Of a DNA stretch of 64,000 bases, positions 1 through 11,062 are shown in pieces (within the stretch, counting starts at the first letter, position 1; each line of letters starts with the position of its first letter). Origin of the DNA: Luffa acutangula (Eukaryota > Streptophyta > Magnoliopsida > Cucurbitales > Cucurbitaceae); NCBI GenBank assembly GCA_036850905.1, contig CM072091.1, forward strand, positions 2,837,501 to 2,901,500, read 5' to 3'. Position numbers and translations under genes: made by a program. Under the pieces are notes generated by a model that worked only from the letters and a program-made list of their open reading frames with translations, did no database searches and was not told where the DNA came from.

Positions 1-10
1 CTATACTGTG

Positions 11-317
11 AGGTATGTTTGGTTTAACTTTTCAAGTGTTTAATTATTTTGTAAAAAATTGTAGTATTTGACGACGACCATTTAAAATAACTTATTAAAA
101 AATGAAATTGAGAAATAAATCATTTTGAGAGAACCACTTGAAAGCAAAATTTTTTAAAAAAGTTTTTAAGTATATAATAACTTGCGTATAAAAACACTTA
201 CGAGGAAATGTAACCCAAACATAAGAGTGCTTAAATTCTAAACAATTTTTATACAAAATGTTTAGAAAAAATGCATTCTTGAAAAACATTTAAACTTAAA
301 GGTATTCCAAACGGATC
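11..317 (-). repeat. MITE, family K (copy 1)
   Basis: About 305 bp matching, in reverse orientation, the elements at 26189-26507 and 52831-53154. On the minus strand it starts with a GTTTGGAATACC-like end and finishes with a CTTTTCAAGTG...AAACCAAACATACC-like end. No coding potential. Boundaries come from where the copies stop matching, so they may be a few bases out. Confidence 0.6.
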
Positions 318-1128
318 TTGATAGTTAATTAGTTTCACCCTGGTTAATTAACAAAGAAATTATAGAGTGCACTATTGTCAATGATGAAATAAATTCATCC
401 GTTTAATCTTTGAATCATAACATAGCTTAACTGACATAAAATTTATACTAATGACTAAGAAGCCTGTGGTTGGATCTCCACTCCCACATTGTCAAAAAAA
501 AAAAAAAAAAAAAAGAAAAAAAAGAAAAAAAGAATTAAGCTTTGAACAAAATGGGTAAATATAAATGTTAACTTGGGGATTAAGCATTAAGCATCAAAGG
601 ACTAGGGGTTAAATCCCCTCAACCTGCTTGCCTTTTCTTTTTATTATTTTTTCTTTTTGTTCCCTCTCCTCTATTTCTTCCTCCTTTCACATCATTTTCA
701 GTTAGTCTAACCAACCGTCAACTTTAACTCAAAGAACCAAATAGACACCAACTCCAAATCTGAGGGACACAAAATGTATTTTGTTCTAAGAAATACTTCA
801 TTAAAATTTTTACATTATCATTCTTTTAACATCTACAAACCAAGGACATGATTATGAAAAACTTCATAAAAAATCAAACTAATTAAGATTTTTACTTCAT
901 ATAGGAAATTTGCACAATTATAAACTTGAGTTTGTGTAACCAAATATTTGGTTTGAGGGTTATAATTTGTAAAGCTCAATATATTTAGTATATTTGGAAA
1001 ATTAAAAAAGAAAAAAATTAGACTTAACTTTAATTAAAAATCTAAAAAATTGATTAAATTCTTGAATTTTTAGATTTGAGACTTAATTCTAAAAACAAAA
1101 ATCTCTTATCCAAAATTTAAAAATTTTA
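318..1128. other. AT-rich non-coding stretch
   Basis: No gene seen. It holds a weak tRNA-SINE-like piece (about 450-515: a 'ctaatgactaagaagcctgt' segment, a GGTT.GATCTCC B-box-like stretch and an A-rich tail). The rest is AT-rich sequence without recognisable structure. Confidence 0.4.
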
Positions 1129-2783
1129 GGGGCCGTTTGATAACCATTTCGTTTTCTGTTTTCTGTTTTTATTTTTCATTTTTTAAAAACAGGAGTGTTT
1201 GATAACCATTTCTGTTTTTTGTTTTCTGTTTTTTAAAAAACGTTTTTGAAATTATAAGTAAATTTCAAAAACCAAAAAAAGTAGTTTTTAAAAACAGATT
1301 TCTGTTTTTTCAAAAACTCATTTTTCTTCTGATGCTTACTTTTCTTCTCTTTTACCTATCTTTCTCCAACAAATTCCTTTCTCTATTTTTTTTTTCTCTA
1401 AAACGTTTTTTACTCTATAAAATTTACTAACCATTTTGAAAGATGAAAAGATGACCATATATGTTTGATAACTGTTTTTTTGTTTTCTGTTTTTAAAAAA
1501 CAAAAAACCAACCTTGTTTGATAACTGTTTTTGGTTTTCAGTTTTTTAAAAATTAGAAAGATGAAAAGATGTTTTAGAGAGAGAAAAATGTGTAGAGACG
1601 TTGAAACAAAAATTTAGAGACACAAATATAAATGTTTTCAAGATAAGTTTTTTTTTTTTCGAAAGACGAGAAAAGTTAAACATAGAAAATTTAGAGAGAT
1701 TAAAGAAAATATTTAGAGAAAGAATATTAGTTAGACTCGAGAAAAGATATTAGTTAGAGAAAAAATAGAAAACAAGTAAGAGTAAAATCGATAAATTTTA
1801 TATTAAAAAAATTAAATAAGAAAAAAAGAAAATTTAGAGAGATAATAAGGTTAAGAGAAGAAAAGTAAGCATTAGAAGAAAATGAATTTTTGAAAAACAG
1901 AAATCTGTTTTTAAAAACTACTTTTTTTGGTTTTTGAAATTTACTTAAAATTTCAAAAACGTTTTTAAAAAATAGAAAACAAAAAACAGAAATGGTTATC
2001 AAACACTCCTGTTTTTAAAAAATGAAAAACAAAAACAGAAAACAGAAAACGAAATGGTTATCAAACGACCCCTTATTTTTCTCTTTCTAAAATTTTCTCT
2101 CTCAAAACTTTTTTTTTTATCTCTATATCTTGTCTATTTCTAAAAACTTATCAATAATTTTTCTCTCCTTAATTAACATGTTCTAATTTTTCTTTTGAAA
2201 AAAAAAAGTCACCAAAATTTTCTATCTCTACAACTTTTCTTTATTTTTCTAATTTATCGTTATTTCTTTAGCATATCTTTTACTTTTAACCTTATTATCT
2301 CTCTAAATTTTCTTTTTTTTATTTAATTTTTTTTAATATAAAATTTATCGATTTTAGTCTTACTTGTTTTCTATTTTTCCTCTAACTAATATCTTTTCTC
2401 GAGTCTAACTAATATTCTTTCTCTAAATATTTTCTTTCATCTCTCTAAATTTTCTATGTTTAACTTTTCTCGTCTTTAAAAAAAAAAAAAACTTATCTTG
2501 AAAACATTTATATTTGTGTCTCTAAATTTTTGTTACAACGTCTTTACACATTTTTTTTCTCTCTAAAACATCTTTTCATCTTTCTAATTTTTAAAAAACT
2601 AAAAACCAAAAACAGTTATCAAACAAGGTTTGTTTTCTGTTTTTTTAAAAACAGAAAACAAAAAACAGTTATCAAACATATATGATTTTTGTTTTTAAAA
2701 AACAGAAAACCAAAAACCAAAAACCAAAAACCAAAAACAGAAAGACCAAAAACCAAAAACTAAAATGGTTATCAAACGGGGCC
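1129..2783. mobile_element. Large foldback (inverted-repeat) element, GGGGCCGTTTGATAACC family
   Basis: The left end reads GGGGCCGTTTGATAACCATT and the right end is its reverse complement. 1129-2073 is itself a near-perfect foldback: 1129-1330 pairs with about 1870-2073. The block 1440-1860 is repeated in inverse orientation at about 2200-2690, with the same GAGAAAAGATATTAGTTAGA-type sequence. No transposase seen, so it is non-autonomous. Related copies lie at 22894-23859 and about 56780-57327. Confidence 0.7.
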
Positions 2784-3229
2784 CTTTAATTTAAATCCAC
2801 CTCAATTAAATTCCTCAATTACCTTAACATTATTTAGTAAAAAAATAATAAAATATACCACCTAAATAGTATATAATATGATGGTTAAATAAAATTATTT
2901 TCTTGACGGTTTTTGGCTATCAACTATAAATATGTCAATACAACAATCTTTTATTGACATTTAATGTCTTTCAATAATAACATTTTGTTTTTTTTACATT
3001 TTTAGCCGTCAATATAAAAACTATGTAATGTCAATGGCTAAAAATTAAAGCATCAATGATGTGAAAATGGGGGAGCTTGACCAAAACGAATGGAAAATTT
3101 CAGAAATATCGTGTCAATTGTTGACAGTTTATTGCATCAACTTTAATATAAATATTTATTCACATTTCATAGCTGTAATATATATATTTCTAATTAACAA
3201 CTTATTTTAAGTTGAAAAACTAAAGATTT
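2784..3229. mobile_element. CACTA-like remnant, left part
   Basis: After about 100 bp of plain AT-rich sequence there are repeated GACGGTTTTTGG, GTCAATA and TTGACA motifs. The same type of subterminal motif appears at 10534-10613, on the far side of the inserted gypsy LTR. No clean left terminal repeat is visible, so this end is probably truncated. Confidence 0.4.
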
Positions 3230-3954
3230 TGTAATGTCGGCTTTCATATGGTGACTCTTTAATTTGAGTTAATGAGTTTTATTTTTATTAATTGTGGATG
3301 GAAAAAAATTAATTTTTTTTAAATAGGTCTTGGGTGGCATTTTCGTAATAAGGTGGAGTTTGTAGCCAACCCAAACCTTAATTCTTTTTTTTAGGTTTGC
3401 ACGCAGCCCAACCCATCTCTATCTCCTCCTTCCTCCTCGAGCAATTGGGACTTATGGGCCCATTTCATTTTTCATTTGTAAAAATGGGCCAAATTTTAAA
3501 TTCTCTTAATTTGGGACCCTTGTGACCGTGGAATTACGAAAATACTCTTGCCCTTAAACTTCCCTCTCCCTCTCGATTTCGACCGTTGTGCTCCCTTATC
3601 TTCTTCCTCACGACGGCCTCACGAGTCACGACTGCCTTGCTCCCTTCTTCTTCCTCACACTCGATAGCAACTGTCTCTTTGCAAATCTTCCGCGGAAAAC
3701 AACTCGAGGTAAGTAACTACTAATATTTTCGAGTTTATTAGTGTTTTAATCCCACGACTGAATGAGAGGGTTTGCATTTGTGGGGATTTTTATAAATCTA
3801 GGGTGTGGAGCGATTGAATGGTTTCTGAGTAGCGTTTAGGGTTTATGTTAATGTGTCGATCGTTTCTGAGGAGAGTAGAGGGAAGAATAAGACGATTTAG
3901 AGTATGGTTTTCTGGAATCGAGATGCATCCCGAACATGATTCATCATCTGCAGA

Positions 3955-4012
3955 TTCTCGGTCAACCGAGAAATTTGGCAAAACTTGAAGTCTTTTCTCG
4001 GTTGACCGAGAA
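3955..4012. repeat. Palindrome pair, TTCTCGGTCAACCGAGAA
   Basis: TTCTCGGTCAACCGAGAA (3955-3972) and TTCTCGGTTGACCGAGAA (3995-4012) are each almost self-complementary. With three flanking bases they are exact reverse complements of each other (21-bp arms, about 20-bp loop). This lies in the 5' leader of the DUF1985 gene. A looser CTCGGTTCTCG / TTCCCGATCGGGAA cluster lies near the opposite MULE end (7575-7665). Confidence 0.75.
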
Positions 4013-4156
4013 TCTTCAGAGACGAATCCCCCCTCGATTTCGATCGGGAATTCGCCCCTGAATTATGGCAGAGGGCTTATTTTTAGTTCATTTTTTTATT
4101 TTGTATATATATTTTAAAATGTTGATTATGAATTATTGTAATTTGCTAGGTCTAGT

Positions 4157-5664
4157 ATGGAAATCACCAAGAAAATCCCCCTCGCTGACCATTTTCCGGC
4201 TGCGTTGACATGTTGCTCACACCTAAAAAAACCATTAGCAATATTAAGTCAACCCGAAGTCCTACCCAATTAGACCTCTTTAGGCAAACATGTTTCAGAC
4301 TTTTAATAGATGTGGATGTTATTTTTAATGGCCATTTAGTACACTACATCCTCCTTAGGGAAGTAGAGGACAATAGGGTAGATGTGATGAGTTTTAAATT
4401 ATTGGGTCAGAAGGTCTCCTTTGGTAAGAGAGAATTTGACCTCGTAACCGGCCTTCGTCATTCGTTTAGACCAATGAGGAGAGATAGAGACGATCCTCCC
4501 AATAGACTCCTAAGATTATATTTTAGGGAGAATGTAGGAATGAAGGTGGAGGAGTTAGATAAGTCGTTTCCGAACCTTCAGTTTGAGAACGACAAAGATG
4601 CGGTTAAGATCGCAGTTTATATTTTTTTGAGTTGGCTTTGATAGAGAGGGAACGCAAACAACAAGTAGATGCAAACATTCTAGACTTGATGGATGATTTG
4701 GTTGCATTCTGCAACGAGGACTGGAGTACCATCGTGTTTGACAAGACGATCAAAAGTATAAAAAAGGCACCGAAGGGGAAGGCTGAGTCGTACAAGCGGA
4801 AGGGCGGTGGTCCAAAGAAGTAGGAGACATATAGTATGTAACTGTTTCCCCTTTGCTTTTCAGGTTAGTAGATAATTAAACTAATTGTGAAATGTAATCT
4901 TCATATAGTCTGTACGGTTTCCCATTTTTTTCTTTTATTGTTTCTTTACACAGATATGGGCATACGTGACTGTTTCATCTCTCACTGGACGTGTTGCCAA
5001 TCGAATAAGTGAGACGACCATCCCACACATCCGTCGATGGTCTTGCTCCCACACCCCATCATACACGATAATTGCTGATGAGGTTTTTGGATCCCGAGCA
5101 GTTAGTTATTATAATTTTTTAAATTTTTTGTCTTCATTATTATTTGTAAACAACCAACCACTAACTAAGTAATTTTTTTCAGGCTAGAGTTAGGTTGAGT
5201 CTTGTTTCTTCTGCGGAGGAGAGTCAATTCATGAATCGAGTGATATGGAGTTTCCATGTGCACCAGAGCTAGTGCCTGAGCCAGTACTAGAACCAGTGGA
5301 AGAACCAGATTAAGAACGAGAGAGTCTACCTACTGTATCTGAGACTAGACTCCCTGTTGTAGAAGAGGCTACTGTAGCCGATACTGAGATGTTGGATGTC
5401 ATTGAAGCTTCTCTAGAAGTTTCAAATAAGAGAGGAAGGGAAAAAGAGGACAAAGACAAAGGGAAATGGAAAGAGAAAGAAAAGGCAGTAGAAAAAAAGG
5501 ATGAGAGTATGAAGGAGAAGACAAAGAAGAAAAAGAAGAAGACGAAGCACACTTGTGAATGTAGTCAGTGGATGAAGAGTATGGATGCTCGCATGTCTGA
5601 TATGGAGACATTCCTCAAGTCCATTACCAAGTTCTTACGTCGTCTCTCTAAGGTATTTTGGTAG
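4157..5664 (+). pseudogene. DUF1985-domain protein carried by the MULE (degenerate)
   Basis: An acceptor-like TTTGCTAG precedes ATG at 4157. After about 25 codons a frameshift in the A7 run near 4226-4232 moves coding to the frame open from 4210. That frame encodes LFRQTCFRLL, LVHYILLREV and FGKREFDLVTGL, which fit DUF1985 proteins of plant transposons. A second frameshift in the T run at 4622-4628 moves to a frame ending at 4823. A later block (about 4955-5100; WAYVTVSSL, IPHIRRWSCS) looks like a further exon, followed by a Lys/Glu-rich tail (5389-5664; KTKKKKKKTKH) ending in a predicted helix. About 30-bp repeats (GGTGGTCCATCGAAA) follow at 5787-5860. DUF1985 proteins usually travel with Ulp1-type proteases in TEs; none is seen here. 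Function unknown. Confidence 0.65.
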
Positions 5665-5866
5665 TTGATCATTGTTATTGTATTGGTTGGTTTTATTTCT
5701 TCTAACATTTGTAAACTTTCAGTGTAAATTCGTGGACCCTAAGAAGTACTTTGGATCGAAAGATGGTCCGGACCGGACCGGACCAGATGACGTAGGTGGT
5801 CCATCGAAAGGACCCGATGACAAGGGTGGTCCATCGAAATGACCAGATGACAAGGGTGGATCAGAT

Positions 5867-6634
5867 TAGGGGTGTGCAACGGTCGGTCGGAGTCGGTTTT
5901 TGACCAAAACCGATGCCGAAAATCGACGATTCGGTTTTAATCGGTTGGAGGTTGTCGGTTTTTATGAGTTGGAGACGTCGACCGGTCGACCACACCAACG
6001 GTCGGTCGGTTTTGGTCGGTTGTATGATTCCGACGAGCTTAATAACGGAGAAGAAAAGAAACAAAGAAGGGAAGAAAAAACGTCGTCGATCTTCATCACT
6101 ATTTAGCCGCAACCGATTCAAAAAAAAAGAAAAAAAAGAAAGGAGAAGAGTAGAGAACGGAAAGGAGGTCGACCGGTGAACAAAGAGAAAAAGAAGAAAA
6201 AGACGAAGAGAATAAAAATGAAGAGGAAGAGAAAAAGAAAGGGAGGAGAAGAATAGGGATGAAGAGAGAAACGTGAGAGAGATAAGAAATTTAAAATAAA
6301 TGTGAGAGAAAAAAATAAAAATAAAGAATTTTTTTTAAAAAAATTGTCATTGGGAAGGGAAGACCATCATACATTAAATGCAGATGGTCTTCCCTAGGCG
6401 TGGCTGCATGCAGGCATTAAATGCTGTACCAGCAACACGTCTTTTCTACTTTTACTTTTTTTTTATTCAAAGTGCCGGTGTAGTCGGTTTGAGCTCTTAT
6501 TGAGCTCGTCGACCGATCGACGAATCAGTTTTTCTTTTAGAAAAACCGATTCCGACCGATTTTCTTAAAAAACGACCAACCGACGTCGGTTCGGTCGGTC
6601 GGATCGGTTTTTCGGAATATTTTGCTCACCTCTA
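5867..6634. mobile_element. Non-autonomous hAT element
   Basis: A 768-bp element with TIRs TAGGGGTGTGCAA at the left and, reverse-complemented, TAGAGGTGAGCAA at the right: the hAT-type start. An 8-bp target duplication, GATCAGAT, flanks it exactly (5859-5866 and 6635-6642), as expected for hAT. The subterminal regions are full of CGGTCGG / CCGACCG repeats in inverted arrangement. No transposase. It splits the GGTGGTCCATCGAAA repeat tract of the MULE gene. Confidence 0.88.
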
Positions 6635-6871
6635 GATCAGATGACAATAAGAAAGAAGGACGTGAAGGAGGAAGAAACGACAGAGGAGAGGACGAAAAGG
6701 AGAAGGACGTTGATGAGGTGCATGACATATAGCATATTACGATAATAATATTTCTTACACTATCATATTTTAAATTTAACATTTCCATATATAAATGTAA
6801 GTTGATATACAGGAGTTGGAGTCTCAACCAACCACTGACTTAGAGTCCCACTCCATTACTGACATGAAGTC

Positions 6872-7535
6872 TCACTCCACTTGTTCAGGCACAGAAGGAA
6901 CCTCAGTGTACTGTACGTGAATCTCTTCCACATCGTCTCCCACAGCTACATCAACCTCTGTGTCTGTGTCTTCATCATCTCCGTACTCTTTATCATCTCC
7001 GTAGTCCCCCCTCCCCCCAATCTTGGCTACCATAAAGTTCACTAACATGGTCTTCATCATCCCCCAAGTTATACACAGGAATATTTTTGGATTCATCGCA
7101 TGGGAAGGATGTAGATGCCGATGGTATATTGTTTGGGACCGATGTCGATGATAAATTCTGCTCCACCTTATACGGATTATTTGACATGGCGCATGGGATG
7201 GGAAATGGTCGTGAGGCTTGGTTACTAGGACACTTTGGGATTATGGATATGTATATGGGTACATCAGAGACCTTCTTCCACGTCAAGAAGGTGTTAAGGT
7301 CTTCATTGTTCCTAATAACAAACGCGGGTGCCCTAGACATCAATTGGAGTACACATCTTATTCTAAGGTCAAATTCTTCTGAAGTTATATTGGTTAATCT
7401 ATACAATCGACTTAAGAAGTCACTATATGCAGTACCAATGTCTATGTCAAAACCCCTCAACTCTCCACCTTCATATTCCTTGTCCATCTCATTCCACAAA
7501 CCACCATAACAAACCCACATAACAAACCCACACAC
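6872..7535 (-). pseudogene. MULE transposase N-terminal (MuDR-N-like) fragment
   Basis: The minus-strand frame from 7535 encodes an N-terminal domain seen in plant MULE transposases: a GG.LRGFDIDIGTAYSDFLSRL segment, then TNITSEEFDLRIRCVL, then APAFVIRNNEDLNTFL. These resemble the 'basic/acidic strand-turn-helix' start of MuDR proteins. The frame ends at 6993; an acidic continuation (DDEDTDTEVDVAVGDD) lies in another frame down to 6872. A frameshift in the C-rich run at 7006-7017 probably separates them. The zinc-finger and DDE domains are absent, so it cannot act as a transposase. It is tail-to-tail with the DUF1985 gene. Confidence 0.65.
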
Positions 7536-10500
7536 AAGGCATTATTTGCACGAACAAAAAAAAGTTAATGAAACTGTCCAATTTCTCGGTTCTCGATTAG
7601 ATTTCCCGGTCGGGATGCTAACAGCATGCTTCCCGATCGGGAAACATCACTTTCGACTGAGAAATTTGACAGCGACAGCCTAAAAATTTATTCCTAAAGC
7701 CCGAACGTATTATTAAACGTAAAGAATTGAACGGTCAAAACTTGAATGTTTAGTATTCACGTACCTCCTTCAGAAACTCGAATGTCGGAAGTGTTGTGAG
7801 TGTGATTGAGCAATCCAAAACGTGATGAACGTGACAAAATCGTGTGGGGACCAAAGGAAAAAAAAGAATAAGAATGAGGAATGAGAATGTTTTTGTCATT
7901 CCAAATTCCTTATTCATTAAGGAGAACTATGGAAAATTGGTGGGAAATTTAATGTGGTTGGTGTAGGAAATTAATTTCCTATTTTGAAAATTGAAGAGAG
8001 GCTATAATGGTCATTTACACCTTTGCTGACTGTCTGCAAAGGGTCCCCAGATAAGAGAATTTTAAAATTAGGCCCATTTTTACAAATGAACAATGAAATG
8101 GACCAATAAGTCTCAATTGCCCCTCCTCCTTCCAGCCGTGAGAAGCCTCCAACCACCCCCTCTCTATGTTTTTTTTTTGTTTTGGCCGACAACAGCACCT
8201 CCTCACCCCCGACGTCGTCGGCGACTTGCTCCGGTGAAATTCGTGATCGGCTGTGGACGGTACAGCTTCTTCAGCGCGCGCAAAGGGTGTTTTTTTCGGT
8301 AAGTTCTGAGGTTTTTCCTCTCGGTTCCTTGGGATTTTTATGCCTCTTGCTCGATCTCTCGCTCCCAGACTCTCTCTTCTCTGTTTTGCGTGTTGGACAA
8401 CGTGGGTATTGTCGTGTTAGCAACGTTTTTCCGGTAGCAGTACCGTTAGGCGCGACCAGCCGTGTTTGGGGGCGTTTTTGGCGTTGTTCCGACGTTTCGT
8501 TCAGTGGGTAAGTGCCTAGAAGCTTTTTCTTGGTTGGTTTTTGAGTTTAGTTGATTACCCCCTCTCAGTTCTTCCCGTTCAGTAAGCGTTCTCTTCGTAT
8601 CTGACGATTTGAGTGTTGAATCTCCAAGTTTCAACATCCTTGAGCGGGTTTCGTCATTGGGTAAGTGATTTAAGTCATGTTTTTGATGGTTTATCTATGT
8701 TAGAGGATTACCCATTGATATCAGTACTTGTTTTCTAGGTCCTCTTAGTGTTTGGTGATTTATTGTCGATTTTAGGTGGTAATTGGAACCCGAACAACAT
8801 GCGTGATTTTCTGTTTGGGTATGTTTTGGGAGTATAATTTGTTCCCAAGATTAATTGGCTCCTAGTTTTATGGTTGGGTTAATCTCCTATTGATCGTGTA
8901 TGTTTTCTTCCATTATGATGTAGTTAATTAAGGGCCTTGGAGTTAGGAGGTTCATCAGTCTTATCTCGCAACTCTTATCTATGTAAGTAGCTTTTTGGTC
9001 ATGATATCATGCTTGGTGGTAGTGATATGAAGTCTTGGATGAGTTTTCATGCTTTGGTCTAATTTTCCCTTGGAATGTTGTACGCTTACTTGGACATGAT
9101 TTAAGTGTTGTTTGTTGGACATGACTTAAGTGTTGTTTATGCTTGTAGAATTATATAAGTGTGATATGTTGTGATGAGTCGTGAGGCATGACAACGATAT
9201 GAGGACTTTTTAGTTTTCTGTGGTGTCTTCTGATTCACTACTAAGCATGTTTGAAATGATTGATTCCTGACTTCTTCTGGATTTTGTTTATGTTATTGGG
9301 GGATGGGCTGAATATTTGTTGGAGTTGTATTTGAAGTTTGAGCGCGAGATCTGACTCCTTGTGTCTATAAAAGTGCCTCATTCTTTTTTCCAGGTGAAAA
9401 GTAAAATTTTGGGTTCCTTATATATATGTCGTTATGCTGTCGAATTTTCGGTAGCATTATAGTGGTTCAGGGGTTAAGTTTATTTACGCCTTGAGATGAA
9501 GTGTTTATAACTAGTTGGCTGATAAGTTAACCTTAGGGACCATAATTGTCTTCGAGGAAAGACTTAGAATAAGGACCTTAACTATGTTTCAGGGCCTCAG
9601 GTAGACTTACTAAATCCTTAAGTCTTACACAGCTAGAGTGTGTTCCTTCCCCATCTCAGGGCTGATAGAACCTAGTTACCAGGCACGTTGCGTTTGTTCT
9701 ATTAGTTGACTGATAGAGCTTAGTTTCAAACACGCTAGCGTGCGCTCTCTCAGTTCAGGACAGTGTTGAGTTTATGATCAGGCACGTTGTTTGTGCGCCA
9801 GTTGGCACTAGGCATGTTTACATGCGTCAGTTACTCCACCGTATGCTATGTTTATATTTCAGGGGTGTTGTGTTGGGATAGGTATAGTTTTGCTAGAGGT
9901 GACCAACTAGTCTCTAGTTTATTTACCTTACCCGACCAACCCACACAACACTCTAGTTGACACAGGTTAGGGATAGGTAATCACCCTAGATAGAACATTA
10001 TTTTATGTAATCAGTTGTGGCCCTAGGGTTAGAAACTCGAATGTCTATTTTCAGCTAGGTCCCTATGACGCTAAGACCCAGAAATTTAGTTTCAAGTTAC
10101 CAGATCTCATGTTATCAGTTTCGGCTCCTAAGTGGACTACTTACTAAGTATATTCTTATATACTCACCCATGCTACATGTCTTTCCTTTTCAGGTGGTAC
10201 TTGAGAGTGTTGGCGATTGGCGAGGGTCGTGGCTTGACTGGCTATGAGATTGCAGCTGCGAACTATGTCGTTTTCCTTAGGAATTCAGTTTCTTTCATCC
10301 TAGGATCTGTTTTATGTTGAACTTTCATTTTGAAACGATTGTTTTACATTTGGAATTTATTCAGGTGTTTTTATTTCGTTATTTAATTGAGGAACTTATT
10401 CATGTTTTGGGCCCTATTTGAATTAAATGAGAAACTTTATTATTCTTTCGATTTAAAAAAAAAAAATTTACATTCATTGTACATAGTGGTGACCCATAGT

Positions 10501-10538
10501 ATGTTGTAATCCCTTTTTAGTTGGATCGTTACAGATTT

Positions 10539-10613
10539 ATTGACGGTTTTTTCCCACAAGCGTCAACTAAACAAAAAGGTCACGCGTCAATAAAGGCTAC
10601 AATTGTAGTAGTG
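10539..10613. mobile_element. CACTA-type right terminus
   Basis: On the minus strand this begins CACTACTACAATTGTAGCC, a CACTA-type terminal inverted repeat, followed by GTCAATAAA and GACGGTTTTTT motifs. It lies between the gypsy solo LTR and the last retained exon of P450 copy A, so the insertion lies near the breakpoint that removed exons 4-8. Confidence 0.6.
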
Positions 10614-10660
10614 ATCAAATATCTTTATGGTTGACTAGTTAGGAAACGCAACCAAAGTGA

Positions 10661-10765
10661 TCACCATAGCTCAACGGTAATTGACATGTATCATCAACCA
10701 AGAGGTTAGAGGTTCGAATCCCCCACTCCAATTGCTCTTGAACTCAACAAAAAAAAAAAAAAAAA
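10661..10765 (+). repeat. tRNA-derived SINE
   Basis: A-box-like TAGCTCAACGGTAATTG (from 10667), B-box GGTTCGAATCC (10711-10721) and an A tail from about 10748. It lies in intron 3 of P450 copy A. Similar SINEs recur across the window. Confidence 0.75.
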
Positions 10766-10795
10766 TAATAATAATAATAAAAGAACAACTCTAAC

Positions 10796-11062
10796 CTTGG
10801 CCTGTTTGTATATAGGTGGATTGTCTGTAAGAAACAAAAGTGCCCACATTGCAGTGTAAGCTGAAGTCTCATGGCCTCCAAACAACTTTCCAAGAATCAA
10901 ATCTATAATGGTCTCATCATCCATCTCTTTGCCATCTTCATCTCTCGCATCCATCAGCAAATCCATCATATCTTTTGCTTCCCAACTTTCCCCTTTGTTT
11001 TTCTTCACCAATCTCTTCTCATTGAGAATAGATTGAAGCATTTCAAGCAATCTTTCTCGAGC
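10796..11062 (-). CDS. Copy A exon 3
   Basis: Acceptor ATAG|GCTCGAG, donor GCCAAG|GTTAGAG. 267 bp, 89 codons. Contains the I-helix GGHETSAYT. The GT donor here is intact, unlike the matching exon of copy B. Confidence 0.85.

Larger units (their letters stand above)
3434..8122. mobile_element. Mutator-like element (MULE) carrying a DUF1985 gene and a MuDR N-terminal fragment
   Basis: Long imperfect terminal inverted repeats: about 3441-3525 (GCAATTGGGACTTATGGGCC...) matches the reverse complement of about 8040-8120 along about 85 bases, including CATTTGTAAAAATGGGCC. Both sides are flanked by CTCCTCCTTCC (3423-3433 and 8123-8133). This may be the target duplication, but it is low-complexity and longer than the usual 9 bp, so the exact ends are uncertain. 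Inside are a plus-strand DUF1985-type gene, a hAT element and a minus-strand MuDR-N fragment. No catalytic transposase domain is seen. Confidence 0.7.
3230..10533 (+). mobile_element. Gypsy-type solo LTR split by a nested MULE
   Basis: Starts TGTAATGTCGG and ends GATCGTTACA. It is flanked by a 5-bp direct repeat, GATTT (3225-3229 and 10534-10538), the expected target-site duplication of an LTR insertion. No internal retrotransposon region remains, so it is a solo LTR. Its own sequence is about 3230-3433 plus 8123-10533 (roughly 2.6 kb); the middle is the inserted MULE. The LTR carries GGTAAGT donor-like sites near 8300, 8510 and 8660 and a pyrimidine-rich TTTCCTTTTCAGGTGG acceptor-like site near 10190. 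It resembles the LTRs at 17813-22481 and 29585-31537 in end sequence and general organisation. Confidence 0.7.

Noticed and set aside
7087..7509. 140-codon plus-strand ORF
   Set aside because: Antisense shadow of the MuDR-N fragment, whose minus-strand frame has recognisable domain sequence.
10065..10320. Short ORFs near the end of the first gypsy LTR
   Set aside because: They lie inside LTR sequence and match no protein.
10661..10765. tRNA gene
   Set aside because: A- and B-box-like motifs are present but no cloverleaf, and the unit recurs with A tails, so it is a SINE.
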